The notes below the pieces were generated by a model, which saw only the letters and a list, made by a program, of their open reading frames with translations, was not told the DNA's origin and searched no databases. A stretch of 64,000 nt of DNA from Skeletonema tropicum (taxonomy: Eukaryota > Bacillariophyta > Thalassiosirophyceae > Thalassiosirales > Thalassiosiraceae). Location: the NCBI GenBank assembly GCA_037178625.1, contig CM074127.1, positions 5,270,001 through 5,334,000 of the forward strand, read 5' to 3'. Shown here piece by piece: positions 18,578 to 31,903 of the stretch; within the stretch, counting starts at the first letter, position 1, and the number at the start of each line of letters is the position of its first letter. A program made the position numbers and the translations under genes.

Positions 18578-18970
18578 ATGACGCTTCGCTTACACATCCA
18601 TCACACCTCGCTCGCTCTTATCTCCGCCCTTGCCGGCTCTACCGCTGCTTTCGCCACTGCTCCAACCAGCGTTCCTTGCTCCACCACCAGCCTCAGTGTA
18701 TTTACTGCGATGGACCTTCCCGGTGCAATCGCTCCCACTCCCATTGGGCTTCTTCGATATCCTCTTAGATTTGTCGTGGAAGGCTGACGAGGCCACCCTC
18801 AAGCGTTACCGTGAGGCCGAGGTCACCCACGGACGTGTAGTCACATACTTGCTGTGATTGGATTCCACGTCGGCGACGCTGTAAAGGGATCATTCTTCCT
18901 CTTTGGTGCATCCATCTCTGGCCCTGCCATCTCTCACCCCAACAGGCCAGGTTCCTCAGGGCACACATAA
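18578..18970 (+). pseudogene. Fucoxanthin chlorophyll a/c-binding protein (FCP/LHC) pseudogene
   Basis: The start encodes a typical FCP presequence with the plastid-cleavage-like AAFATAP, then SVFTAMDLPGAIAPT. One base change later, another frame gives KADEATLKRYREAEVTHGRV, the first LHC helix with its chlorophyll-binding Glu. A further shift gives AVIGFHVGDAVKG and FGASISGPAISH before a stop at 18970. The second and third membrane helices are absent. Intact FCPs harvest light in thylakoids; this copy cannot. It is strong evidence for a diatom or related alga. Confidence 0.85.
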
Positions 18971-19652
18971 GAATTAAGAATCCTGAGATTACTGGAGGGT
19001 AGGATGCCATAGTACCCCAGGTCTCTCCCAAGCCCAAGCATATTAATAGGCTCAACATTTTTTCACATCAACCCTATTACTACTGATATAGTTCGAAGAA
19101 TGCCCACAATTAGTTCGAAACCTCATAGTTTTGGGTTGATAGGAGTAGCGGAGTAGGTTTCGCAAAGATGTGCGCCGTATCAGTATCATCATGCTCACAT
19201 CGTGCACTCCATCTCGCTTGGATAGGTGGTTGTTGGAAGAGGTAGCCGTAAGCTTGTACTTCTTTCTAAGTAGCTAGCCACTCTTTTGTGTCTCTCCCTA
19301 AAACGTTGAATTTTGGAGACTGGAATGACATGGCTCATAATCCAATTGTGAACAAAGTAGATAAGTAGAGTTAGAGTAAAGGCTAGAGAAAATTACACTG
19401 AATCTATGACTAAACAAACAATCTATTGCACTGCAATATACTGCAATCATCTGTAGAGAAGCTGCCAACACAAAGAACCATTCCTATTGCTCTACTCTCT
19501 GCCAACTACTTGGTCCATTTAGTTATTAGTTATTCCCTTGGTCCATTGATTTGGAATCTACAATCTACATCTGACCCTCTTCAGACACGTGTCTTTATTT
19601 TTCACCGCACATTTATTGCAAAACTCATCATCTTGCAAATCCTATAACAACC
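18971..19652. other. Intergenic, no gene seen
   Basis: The roughly 680 bp between the FCP relic and LEO1 contain no supported frame. The end nearest LEO1 is presumably its promoter and 5' leader, but I see no defined element. Confidence 0.5.
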
Positions 19653-21541
19653 ATGGCATCCAACGACACAGCACCCACCAGCGCCGACCTCTTCGGTGAC
19701 ACGGACAGCTCCGACGAAAGCGTCGGTGGCGATAATACCAAGCAGGCTGCCGCTTCAAATAATAATAATGCTGACAATGAAGATGAAGGAGGATCATCTA
19801 CTAAACCAAGCACGGCCACTCGAGAGGATACCAAACTAGCCGATAGTGACAATGAACCAAATAATAAACAAAAAGCAGGTGACAATGCAGCTCTATTCGG
19901 AGATGAAGATTCCTCCTCCGAAGATGATGAATTTCAAGATGATGGTGAAATTATTGGTACCACGAAAAAATCCTCTGGTAGTGGTGGAACTACCAATACT
20001 AATAAAACCGCCTCCTCCTCTGGTGAGGTCAAAACGATGAATCAGACATTGGGATTGGAAAGTGATAGTGATAATGATGATGGAACGTCCAATAATAAGA
20101 ATAAGAATGAAGAAGAGGAGAATGGGCAAGAAGTGAAAAAGGCAGCAGTGTACGTCCCCCCTCGCAAAATGGAATTATTATCCCTCCAACAACCATCACC
20201 ACCATCAACTACCGACACCAACAACAACAACAGCAGCAGCAAAACGGTTATTTACCACACGGTCAAACTTCCCAACCTAGTAGGAATCAATACAACACCC
20301 TACAATTCCAAAACACACGATGCCAAATCCGAAGAAGAATATTATCAAGGCTACGTCCATAATATGATCCGATGGAGGTACAAGTATGATGAGGATACGG
20401 GTGAATTACTCCGAGAAGAAGAAGAGGGTAGTGGTGGTGGTGGTGGTGCATTGGTGAGAGAGAGTAATACACGATTGGTCAAGTGGAGTGATGGGAGTTA
20501 TACATTGCATGTAGGACAGGAGGTTTTGGAGGTGGATAATTTGGATAGTAGTGTTCCAACTACTGCAGCAGTTGAGGGTGGTAGTGGAGGAGGAGGAAAG
20601 GGTGTACTACCAGGATTTTCGGGGATTAATGGGTATTTGTATGCTAGTCAAAAGGCACGGATTCGTCCTCCGACAAAGAAGGAGTTAAAGGGTCCATCAT
20701 CTTCTTCTGCTACTACTGCGGATGGAGAAGAAACCAACGACGATGAGGACGACGAAGAAGAAGTTCCACCCCCCACCCAACCGGGGGGGACAGTCCTCGA
20801 ATGTCTCGGCCCAATCAAATCACGATTTGCACCCCGTCCCTCCTCCCTTACCAGTAACGCCCATCGCAACCTTACATTAGCCGTACGTCAACGCAATGTG
20901 AAACGTGCCCGTATTGCCGAAATTGTTACCGATTTTGATCCCGAGAGTGAAAAAGCGAAACGGATCAAGAGTAAGGATGATTTGGCCAAGAGTAGTCGTC
21001 CTTCTCGTGGTGGTGGTGGTGGTGCGAGACGTAGTGGTGGAGGTGGAGGTGCGAGACGACGTGGAATGTTGAATGCAAGTTATCTCGAAGATGATGATGA
21101 TTATGATGGAGTGAACCTTGGTCGATTGAAACGTCAAACGATGAGAAGAGACAGGGATAATTACAGTGATGAAGAGGAGGAATTGGATTATGGGCAGGAT
21201 TCGGCATCGTCGGAGGAGGATGAGTGGAGTAAGAAGAAGACGCAGAAACGGGGTGCTGCTGCGGCGAGGGCGGCGAGGAAGGAGAGTGAGGATGATTCGA
21301 GTGAGGATGGGGAGGTTGTGTTGTGAGTATATATATAGTTTGTTTGGATTTGTCTTTCTGTTTTTGTGAAAATGTATATTGATTTCATTGGTTTGTACTC
21401 ATGTTTCTGTCAATTGTTTGATATTCTCTTACTTATTGCAGTGGTGATGATGACGACGATGACGATGAAGGCGAGGCTCTGATCAAGAAGAGAGCGAATA
21501 CCAAGGCGAAGGCTGTGTTGGATGATGACGATGACGAATAA
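19653..21541 (+). CDS. LEO1: LEO1-like subunit of the Paf1 transcription elongation complex
   Basis: The start is the ATG at 19653. A 119-bp intron (21323-21441) joins in phase to an acidic last exon ending at 21541. The first ~150 residues are acidic (ADLFGDTDSSDES, LFGDEDSSSEDDE), typical of LEO1. The conserved core follows: KLPNLVGINTTPYNSKTHD, YVHNMIRWRYKYDEDTGELLRE, ESNTRLVKWSDGSYTLHVGQEVLEV. Later come RFAPRPSSL, HRNLTLAVRQRNVKRARIAEI and a charged tail. In other eukaryotes LEO1 acts in the nucleus with Paf1, Ctr9, Cdc73 and Rtf1 on elongating RNA polymerase II and on histone modification. Length (about 590 residues) and layout fit the family well. Glycine-rich inserts are the only oddity. 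Confidence 0.9.
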
Positions 21542-21884
21542 AAATACAATTATTGATTAAAATCTTGTTAATGCTACTATCTATCTGTTCTATGAGGTGA
21601 AGTTGTAGGGCTGGTTCGTGATTTTCGTTCGCATTTCCAGAGTAGGTTTTTCATTTCAGAAGAACGCTTCCTATCGTGTGTTGCTAAGTCAGCCTCTAAT
21701 CCTATTGATGACGCTATCGAGGAGAATAGAAACTCAGACAATGATCATTCGTGATGGTTGTGGTGCTTGCTTCTCATTCGGCTATTTCCAACTGTACATT
21801 GTTCCAGATTCTATTACCCATTTCTTACAATAAACGTCAGTTTCAGCATGTGTATTGTGTATCTCTCGATAAATATAATCTCTG

Positions 21885-23574
21885 CTACTCCTTTTCTTCT
21901 TCCTCCTCTATTGATGAGAGAAGAACTGCCCGTATCGTATAGAATTGATCCACTGATACAGCCACATTATCTGTTATATTGTTTTCCATTGCGATAACAT
22001 AGTAGCAAAGTTGAGCAGTAGAAAAAGAAGTAAACGCAATGGAAACAAACAACAAGCATTTCAGAGACAAAGTAGTACATGCACTTACAACTACCCCGAA
22101 ACGGATCAATCATATCATAATTGACCACACCCAACGCCGAAAACGTTCCAATAAGCATACTCCATAAAATTTTCAACTGTATTGCCGATAAAAACAAAAG
22201 TAGATCTTGATTCGTCTCCATCAAAAACACCGTACAGATACTAGTAGCGAGCAATGCCAATATGACATAATGCAACATCGGATACGTCGATTGCAAAGCC
22301 GATACACGTATTGATCGCTCTTTCCGCAGTCTGTTCAATGCATCATACGTCTCTGAGAAGATGTAGTTCGACATGAACGGCGCAACAGTTTGTCTCTCCT
22401 CTGGAGTTATACTGAGCTGATGTTGATATGGATCAAACTCTTTTTGATCGATGGTATAATTGCTCGCTGGTAAGTATGTATCAATATACATCGTCCCATA
22501 ACTCCCCATGCTCAACCCATTCCACATTCGGAGGAACCCATTGAGTTCTATATCCATACTTCCGATGTACAAGTGACTCTCAATCGATAGCCCCGGTTTG
22601 GACTCGGCAATGACCCGTGACGCATATTGGATGAGGTATTCTCGCAAATGATTCTTGGCCTTTCGCAACTGGGGAGGAAGCGAGTCCAATATCGTTGCAA
22701 GCACTCGTAAATCATTCGCTTCGGTATTCAGACTTGTTCGAATTTGCAATTGACGCTGTCGTAATGTATTGATTGTGTTATTTACCAACGTGGCAAACAG
22801 TAATGCTAAACTGGGTACAACTAAGCCATTAATTGCCGGTGTAATGATTTCTGCTTGGTATTGACCTCCGTCTACGGCAATCCAATTATTGTCACTTATG
22901 AACTCGACCATACGATTGAACGTGCGGGCGGTGGGTTCATAAGTGGAATAGGCTAGAATGGGCATGATGAATGGTAGATATCGTAGTGTTAGGTCCATTG
23001 CTAGAGGTGGAATCCGCGTATTGAATGGTAGAGACAAGGAAGGAGATGGAAATTCTTCATTGTCATCGACATTATTATTAGTTGAAAGGGGTGTTGTAGA
23101 TGAGACGAAACAACTCTGACCGACATCCGTGCCTGGTAAATCGTCCAAATAACACAGCTCTTCTTCTTCATCTTCCACAAATAATGATTTGGGTGATGTT
23201 CCAGAGGTATCAACGGGGTAAATATTGGATCGGTCGACGAGTTTCCGTCGCCTTCCTGTCGATGATGATGATGATGAAGGTGGATAGTCAGTGATGGCTT
23301 GTTTCTTTGTTTTCTTATTCGACGATGACACATCACGAGTCTTTTGCTGTCCATCACGCTCGCTACCTTTAATTTTTGAATTATCTGCATAAAGACGAGT
23401 AGTAGAATGAATCACCGCTGGTTGCAACACCAAAGCAGGCGATGCCACCCCTCCCTGATGAGTGAAAGATGCAACTGCAAACGCCGCGTGTACGCAGGGC
23501 TCTCGGAGCAGTAGTGGCATCAATGTTAGGGTAAATGGCAGACAAAGCCATGATAGCGGACATAGAGCAGACAT
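21885..23574 (-). CDS. DUF4239-like (bestrophin-like) membrane protein, probably plastid-targeted
   Basis: I use the ATG at 23574; the codon at 23604 is GTG. Two exons, 23574-22089 and 21970-21885, are joined over a 118-bp intron (GTAAGT...ACAG) in phase, giving DPFRGS/YNVAVSVDQF. The N-terminus is a signal plus transit-like region (SWLCLPFTLTLMPLLL, then S/T-rich). Membrane helices lie around LRYLPFIMPILAY, LVVPSLALLFATLV, LHYVILALLATSICTVFL and LQLKILWSMLIGTFSALGVV, the 2+2 arrangement of DUF4239 proteins. Between them is a helical region (LRVLATILDSLPPQLRKAK). The ending DPFRGSY is a family-like motif. Family function is not firmly known. It resembles bestrophin-type channels in topology, so ion transport is only a guess. 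Confidence 0.7.
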
Positions 23575-23604
23575 TTTCGATTTGAAACCAGCGATGACCA
23601 ACAC

Positions 23605-24194
23605 CCTATGTAACTATTCTTCCTATTATTTGTTCATGGGCATTGATATCGTTCGTTCATCTGGACCGTCAACAGCACAGCAACACAAACAGCATGTTCA
23701 TGGTTCTGGTAGGTCTGGTGACGTCGGCAAAATTTGTTCTGTCTGATGTGACAGCAAAAGATACCGAGATGGATAGATACCGCCTACCTGATGTGACATA
23801 CTTACTAAGTTGTTCGTGTGACATCATAGGTGTGGGCTTGCCACGCGGAGTATGCTATGTGCATCAGGCAGGCACACCAGCGGCAATTGAGCTAAAGAAC
23901 GAAATATGCGGAGATTATGAAGTAAATCCATTGGCATTGCTGCAGTAGTTACCGATTGAATATGAATATAGTAGGTACATTCGTTACCGTAGAAGAGGGC
24001 CCAACAGGCGTGCTTTAAAATTTCTGCTGTGCTAGATTCAACGTATGTCCAATAAATTGGAGTGAGATTGCACCTATGTCTATGTTCAAACGCAATCAAC
24101 AAAACTACTCCACTGTTTCAGACTTGCTTCATATGAATATTATAGGAGCGCTCGCCAACCTAACACTAACACCGCACGTGAATGCAAAAGGAAG
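23605..24194. other. Intergenic, no gene seen
   Basis: The roughly 590 bp between the DUF4239-like gene's 5' side and the end of the ATPase gene show no supported frame or RNA. Confidence 0.5.
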
Positions 24195-27100
24195 CTATCT
24201 ACTGCCATCGCACAGCGGAGACAACACCTCAATGGCCTTCTCGATACGTTGAACTAAAACAGAAGCATGCCAGATCGCATAACATTGCTTCGCATCCTGA
24301 AAGTGCTGTAATGCTTCGTTATGTTTGTTCTTGTGTAGTAGATATGTTGCAAGTTTTTCGTGTGCCAGGCCCTCCTCGTGATTGAACCTGTGCTCTCGTG
24401 CTTGCTTTATCGATGCTTTGTAACAACCGTAGGCTCGATTATCATTCTTCAGAAAGAAACACTCCGCCTGGAGAAGAGATAGCTTGTTTGCAAAATTCCA
24501 TGAACAGCTCTTTGCCCACTTCGACACAAGAGCGATGGCTGTTTCAGCTACATAGGTCCATTTTGCTTCATCATCTCGATGCTTCCGCGCAAAGTAGAGA
24601 CCCAAGAGGCCATCAGTGAATGTAGTGACCGAGAAGAACGCCGATCGACCTGAGTTTGTGTGATTTAGGAATTAAGTGTGAATTTTTACAAGGCCACAGA
24701 ATAAATTTACATAACATCGTACAACAATTCAACTCACCGCTCGCAGCTTGTCCAGCGCAAGTAGCATGAAAAATTTGCTGCATGTCATAGTAATCGGCGG
24801 CTGTATCCATATCACCACACATGAATTTGACGTATCTTGTCTTTTGGTATATTGTACGCACCAAAATTGATACCTTGTCCTTTATGGCAAAGTTCAACAC
24901 TGCATCCTCATTCATCCCACCAAAGTGACTATCATATGCATTTTTCTCTATACCCATCAAATCAAATGTCATTTGCTCCAAAACTGTCAATATTTTTACC
25001 TGCCCTTTTTGATTGTACCTACATAAAGTGAATGACGACAATATGGTCAGTGTCATGGGCAAACATTTTGTCAGGATAAGATGATTGTGAGCCGATCACT
25101 TACTGTACTCCGTTCTGTATGTGCTTGTGTAAACTTTGGCTTGATTCCTGAAGGTTTGACCCGCAACCAAAAAGCGCCATTGTATGGTAGATGGAAATGT
25201 TTGATACAGCATACTCCATGTCTCCATGTATCAATCCCGCCTCGAATGCTTCAGAATGCTTGCACAATGATGCTTGCCAAGGCCTGCAAATAGACAAAAG
25301 AAATATTGAAAAGTTAGTGCGGACATACACATTCTTTGCGGCTCTCTTGAACAAATTGATAGCTCTAATGTTGTATCTCACTCTTTGTAGATATTGATCA
25401 TGCCATACACCACAGCATGAACACGTGGCAAAATTTCAACACTGCCCATTTTTGTCACCAAATCTGATGCAACACGTCCCATTGTAAACGCAGCATCGTA
25501 GTCTTCATTTAGACCACTAGCCAGCCATGCCCCATAGCATGAGAAGGCAATGGCAGCAATGTTGCACACACCAAATTCCACAGTCATTCTCACCATCCGA
25601 AACACAACTATGGGACTCAGCGGTGGGTTTGACGCGTGCGTTACTATCAACATGTGGTTCAGGAAGCGCATCGCGGTTAGCTTGTTGAAATCTGACATCA
25701 TCGGCAGAGATAATAGATCTTGTCTTGACATTCCAATCAATGCTTCTTTTACTTTCGCAACCTCTTCACAATAGATTTCACGAGTGATGTTCGTTGGAAT
25801 GATCTCCCCCAATTGTGACAAGACACTGACACTCGTATTAATGCACTCGTCACAGCTACCCGATGATGACAACGCACGAACGAGGTTGCTATAAGTGGTC
25901 AGTTTGTCTCCAAAACACCGCGCATAATGCAATGGCTTCTCAGCCAAAGCTGTCAGCGTCGGGTAGTCACCTACCACACATAGAGCTTCAGCAGCTGGAT
26001 CAATGCAAAGGATTGATGAGACGATGAAAATGTAAGCAGTGCAACAGTTAGAGCAATAGTTAGAGCAACAATGAAGAAGGAAACCTTACCTGCATCATAT
26101 AGACGAAGACTCAAGCTATACTTCCTCCTCCACGAGTCATCCTCAAGAAGTGTGATGCCACTCATTAGGTACTTGACGGCAGAATGAAAGCTTTGCTGTT
26201 GACGCATTTTCTCAGCCGCTTTCAAATTCAGTTCTGCCACTTCATACTTTAGCTCGAGATTGTCAAGTAACTTGGCCCCCCTATTGATGTTGTCGACAAC
26301 ATGTAAGATGAATCTCATCATTTCAGAGGGCGGTGTGCTCAAAAGTAACCTGGAACCAATCAGCAAGTGGAACTTCTCTCTTCGTTCCAAAGGGATCAGC
26401 CCGTACGCTGCCTGCTGAACCTGATCATGTGACCACTTATAACTTGAGCCACCCTCTGCCTGCAGGAAACCAAATTCAACGCAAGCTTTCAAGAAATCGT
26501 CCCCAATGGCAGCATCCTTTCGTGCCTTCTCCAGTAATGTCGCGTCAAAGCTTGGTCCGAGGCAAGCACACAGCTTCAAACCTAACTGCACTTTCCCCGG
26601 AAGGCGACTCATATGATCTGTCATATGCTTCACCACATCTTCAGGCATTTCTTTCGATTCAATCTTTTGGAGATCAAACATCCATCGACGCGAGTTTATG
26701 CCATACCAGATTAATCCATCGTCATTGAGTGACGCCAACAGCCGCAGAATAAACAGGATGACGCCGCCTGTCTTCCGATGAACTACGTTTGACCTAAACG
26801 AAACCAAGGCGATAATCAAACATGTGAGTCGAGCATATGAGCATAAGCATATAAGTATAAGCAAATCAATGTTACTGCAATGGTAAGTGTAAGCATGCCT
26901 GACTTGTTTCTACTCACAATGGTCGACATAAATTTGGTGGCAAGCACATGACGTCACTGAGAAGCGCATTGGTACTCTCCTTCTCTATGGCACCGACTTT
27001 GATTGTCATCACATTGATTCCCTGTTCTCGGATGTCGTTCAGATTCGTTGAAAGTATGTGTGACTCATTCACTTCGTTCTCACGATAACAACCAAGGAAT

Positions 27101-29118
27101 ACAAAGTGACTTATTTCTGGGTCTGTCATCAACATCCTGATCACACCCAGCGTCATCTCATCGGCCCACTATAGGAGTGCATGCATGAGAACACGAACGT
27201 CAGCAGATGAAAATGGCCCAAACGGCCTCATGTAGACGAAGACCAAAGTCGAACACTTACCTGTAAATCATCTAGCACTAGTACCAACGTTTGAGAACGG
27301 CATGGAATAGCACTAATCAGCTTGCAAAGCATATACTTCAATCTCTGATCCAGTGAATTGCCAGCAATCTTTCCACTCTCCGCAATATCAGCTTCCGTAC
27401 CGTCGCCCATGAATTGACGCAAACTTGGAATGCTGTCATATAAGCAGCTAGCACCCGATCCTACCACATCGCTGATTCGCCATCGCATTGACATATGTGC
27501 ATTCTCTGTGTTTGATGCGCTAATATCAGTAAAGAACGAGTCGAGTGCTGAAGCTAGTACTTTGTCGGGACGAGCAGAGTTGTCGAATTTCCCTTCAATG
27601 AAGAATCCATTCTTATCGGCTACAGGCTTTTTGATTTGTTTGACGAGAGTCGATTTTCTGCGATAAAGATAATTGGGGGTAACAGCTAATGAAATAAATA
27701 AAGAGAATGCAACTAAAATGAGTGGTATCATAACAGCAGACTCACCCTGTCCCAGGATAACCAGAAATAAGAGCCATCAATGGCTGATCACCAAGCATCG
27801 TTGCCGATTGCAACAGATGCATCAGCAGTGACATTTGAACTTTTCTCCCGTAGAACAAATCCTTCGGTAACTTCAAAAGACTATGAATGAGAACCTCATG
27901 ATCGACCTCGGCCTCCTTGAACCAACTGCTTCGACGATTACTGCTATTATTAGCTTGTGTTGTCATTTCCTTCAGATCTTCATAAACACTGTTTGCAGAT
28001 ATGTAGCGCAACTGTGAGGCATTCTCTTCATCATCCCCGGCAAGAAGAGTGGATACAATCGTTCTCAAATAGAGAGGGAGACCTTCACCAGGCGTGAGCT
28101 GCTTCCCGCGCTTCCTCACATTACGAGTGTTGGGATTAGAAGTAACATCTCCATCTGTGTCTGAACTAACTCGTCTTCTAGAGCTTGCCAACTCTCCTCC
28201 CCCACCTCTTCCAATACTGGTACTAGTAGCACTCCCTCCCCCATCTGTCTGAAACAATTGGTTTAAAACAATCCCTAGATTCATCAAATCTGCCCCCTTC
28301 TTCTCGTCAAATGTCTGTTCATCACTACATATCACTGCATCCGACAAGTCAATGAATGTCGCCACATAGTCCCCTTCAAATGGCGTCAAGACAATATTTT
28401 CCAGCGTCAATGAATTGTACACCACACGACTTTGATGGAATTGCGTTAAAGTTTTTGCAATTGCCAATGCAGCACCTAAGCGGATAGTAAATGATGTTTC
28501 GGCTTCCTTCTGTGAATTTGATTTCTGCTGGTTCCTCACTTTATCAAGCCATTCTTCGCATGTGATTCCTTCTTCCCACTTGAAGTAAAGCGCAGGGCTG
28601 CCTTTGAAGGTACTCACTTCAATAACTTGTCGTTTGTTGACGTCAGGGGGTAACAGATTGTAGACCGTTTCTTCATGCACTAATTTATTCATCGTTAGGT
28701 TGAAGGTCGATGATTGAGATAAATTATTCTCGGCAGCGGCAGCCTGAAGATGATTATTTTGATTTATCACTTTGATGCCCACTGTGTCAGCTGCTCGAGT
28801 GGATCGATAGATGAATGTACCATTTGGCTTGGACACAGTCAATTGAGGGGGGACATCATCGTTATCATTATCATTATTCGTATTGTTGCTTGGCCTCAGA
28901 GATTTTTCCGACAGAAGCGACGTCGACGAAAGTATTACCCGATCACCGATATGCTCTGTACCTCCATTGTAATTACTCTCAAATGTAAAGCCGGTAAAAT
29001 CCAAATCTTCAGCCAACGAGTGAAAGTCATCGAGATGGCCGCTCGCGTCTCCTTCCCCAAATATTGGTGAATCGAGATCGAGGTTGAACAGATCGTCGCC
29101 AGCATCAGTGCTCTCCAT
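24195..29118 (-). CDS. Large kinase-like / AAA ATPase signalling protein (eight exons)
   Basis: Exons: 29118-27746, 27657-27261, 27168-26918, 26793-26090, 25994-25382, 25283-25104, 25018-24738, 24649-24195. All seven introns are GT-AG, 85-124 bp, and join in phase to give 1417 residues. Residues ~100-330 resemble a protein kinase, but the catalytic loop reads RVVYNSLTLENIVL and the DFG place reads FIDLSD, so it is probably a pseudokinase. The Walker A motif GYPGTGKST spans the first intron (about residues 453-461) and Walker B LVLVLDDLQWADEM spans the second. Then come LPPNL..., VQLGLKLCACLGPSFD and WSHDQVQQAAYGLIP, followed by a helical TPR-like region to the end. This is the layout of bacterial-type multi-domain kinase/ATPase/sensor proteins, but no histidine-kinase, GAF or cyclase domain follows. 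A signalling role is inferred; the ligand and partner are unknown. Confidence 0.85.
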
Positions 29119-29238
29119 TATGCCAGCCGGAGAAACAAAAGTGTGTCGAGTAATAAGTCAAGACGACTGAGCCATGTATTGATGTACAGCAGCTTGCCTT
29201 GCTCAGTGCTCATGCTTTAATCTACACTAAAAGGGGCA

Positions 29239-31061
29239 GTCTTTGCGCTCTACACACGAGACGAATTTATGCCTTTTTGCACATTTACCTAACATTACCG
29301 GGAATCACTGTACGAATTGTCATTTTGTTGCACATTTCCCCGATGAACGTCTCAGACGGATTCGTGTGGCCACACGAGATCTCGTGTGAGATGTGGCCAG
29401 CTCACACGAGATTTTGTACAATTTTGTACGGCCACACGAATCTATCAAACACCCCCTATGCCCTCCCATCATGGCACTTCTACACCCCTAGCTGACCAGC
29501 CACCACAACCTCCGGCCACAATGCGTTTGCCTATGTTATGAGCTTCCGTTAGAGCTGCCGGTCGGCGTTGTAGGTGGGGTATTATTCAAAATATAGCGTT
29601 TTGTGTCGAAAATGAGGACATCGATCGAAGCATTTATTATTTATGCACATGAAATGTAAGGCGGATAACGCAACAAATCAATGCAAACCGTGGCGTAAAT
29701 CGTCTTATGATATGTAAGGAAGGTATCTGCAACATTGTAGAATTATTGGGCGGTCGTAGGTCTCATTTGATACGTTATATTAGACCGACTCGCCTGTGCT
29801 CGGACGATGCTGCCGACGATGTCATCGTTATATTTAATGGTGTGTTGCCGCTCTGTTACTGACACCGCTACCCCCAATGATCAACACAATAATCATCTTT
29901 GATTTGCCGCTCAGGCTGGCTCTCAAAAACTGTTTCTACCAAAATTATCCGTGTTATCTACCTATTTTGGAGGAGGTGATCATGCTATCCACACATCTGT
30001 TGGGTGGTTAATAACGCAATAAAACGGAAAGAGACGATATACCAAGCGAAAGAGTTTGGATTTACACTATTGAGAGCGAGGGGGGACAATAGTTTGGTGT
30101 CCTCCATCTATATACAAAGAATGTCAGCTCATTATAGTTGAATTGTGTATTGTTGTTCAGATCAAATAATTCCAAAGAACATGCACAAACTGTCACCCAC
30201 TCCAATAATGTTAAACACCAACTGATCATATGCGCTTCACCATCATGGAGAATGGCTTCATAATGTCATGATGGCTAGATTACTTCGTAAAGAGTATAAA
30301 TATGCAACAAATTTATCAGCCATACCCTGCAATCACAATCCAAAGAGTTACATTGTTGTCCTGTATCACCTCAGATCAGCTCATCCACAGTGTTATTTCT
30401 CCATATAACGGTTGAAATATCATTGAATAATGAGATATTGTGGCATAGGTGCTGGTATCATATTATTTGGGATCATCTAAGACCCTTGCAACATATTGTG
30501 GGGTGCCGGTGATGTGCGTTCAGTAGGTAAATAATGAGAGTAATATGGATGACTCCTCACCAAAAACATTTGCAACTCCTATAGGATAGTTATATGAAGG
30601 ATATATGAGGGTAATGACCCATTGGTTGAATGATAACATGGAATAAATGACCCGTATTGACCATTTGACGCTCGGTCGAAATACGGAAACGTACTATTTA
30701 GTGAGCAATACGTCGTCACACACTTAATATCGGTACAAATTGATGGGACCATTGGATTCTGCGTTGAAAATTGGTCTAAATACAATATTTTGGGTTTGGT
30801 AGACGTAAGGTTGCCGGTGTTAAAGGCATTGTACTTGTGGTATCGATCAGTGCTGTCATGGTAAATTGTGATTGTGTGATGAGTCGTTGTGAGAAAAGTG
30901 TGACTGTTTAGTATCTTTTTAGGTCCTGCTTAGATGAGTGTTATCTCGTGTGTTCTCTCTTGTATTCTCGTGTGTACGAGCGTTTCAGAGCGCAGAGACA
31001 CAATTACGGATTTTTGTGTGATCGTAGAAAAAAATCCGTCTCGTGTGTAGAGCGCAAAGAC
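29239..31061. mobile_element. Putative non-coding DNA element with 30-bp inverted ends
   Basis: The left end 29239-29268 (GTCTTTGCGCTCTACACACG...) matches the reverse complement of 31032-31061 at all but one position. Near both ends the motif CACACGAG recurs several times in both orientations (29350-29440 on the left, 30945-30985 on the right), like subterminal transposase sites. I could not settle a target-site duplication. The ~1.8 kb contain no supported reading frame, so it would be non-autonomous. Confidence 0.55.
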
Positions 31062-31114
31062 AGCCTCTAAGAGAAGTATGTATCCTTCATTAGCCTTCAT
31101 CCTTGTTCCGCCCG

Positions 31115-31277
31115 TGTTAGAGTAGAGAGTAGTTCCTCTATCTGGCGCGCCAGCCGACCACACGAAAGTGATGCCATCGCCAAAACTTGGCAGCAGAGCT
31201 TCACCATGAGCTCATTATTTGCGTAGGTACTTAATTGTATTAAGAGTCTACTAGATCATTCACACAGGTCTTTAGCA
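31115..31277 (+). repeat. Left LTR of the TRIM
   Basis: 163 bp, TG...CA, preceded by the target duplication GCCCG. It contains a GGCGCGCC (AscI-like) palindrome. Confidence 0.9.
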
Positions 31278-31903
31278 TACCTACGCAAAGGTCCACGAGC
31301 TCCCAACCTCGTGTAAAACAAAGGGGTATAAACAGGGCGGCCAAAACCACCGGCCGAATGACACAAGTGCCGACGATACGATATGTATTATCCAACGCAC
31401 ATAACGTCAACGCTACTAAGCGCTACCAGACTTTAGACCATCCACATCGACAACCTAGTCCACACTAAGAGTCCAGTCCAAACGGAGCTACAGCGGATCA
31501 GGGAACAGCTGCAGCTCGGCATCGAAACGATACACCTACGGAGCTACAGACAAGAACGGTAGAGGTCGCAAACTGCACACATAAAACCTCAACCACGTCA
31601 AGTGAGCAAACCGAATAAGAATCCAGATGCGATGAAAAACAAGCAGTGTTGGCAAAATATATCTGTGCCAAAGATCCTAACACTTCAAAGGGTGGCGAGA
31701 GCATAGACCGTGGCATAGGCACGGAGAATGCGTCACCTCAAAGGGTGCCAAAATCTTGGACTACGGAGGTAGATGATGAAGGAATGAAAACAGGTCGCAA
31801 CAAATTGCAAACAGAACGAACAAGATATAGAAATGGTAAGACACATGAAACAGAATGAAAGAGCAAGTCGAACCAGCAGCATCGTGGGTCAGCTGAAAGG
31901 GTG

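Noticed and set aside
19893..21207. Minus-strand frames opposite LEO1
   Set aside because: Shadows of Asp/Glu/Gly-rich codons (poly-I, poly-H products).
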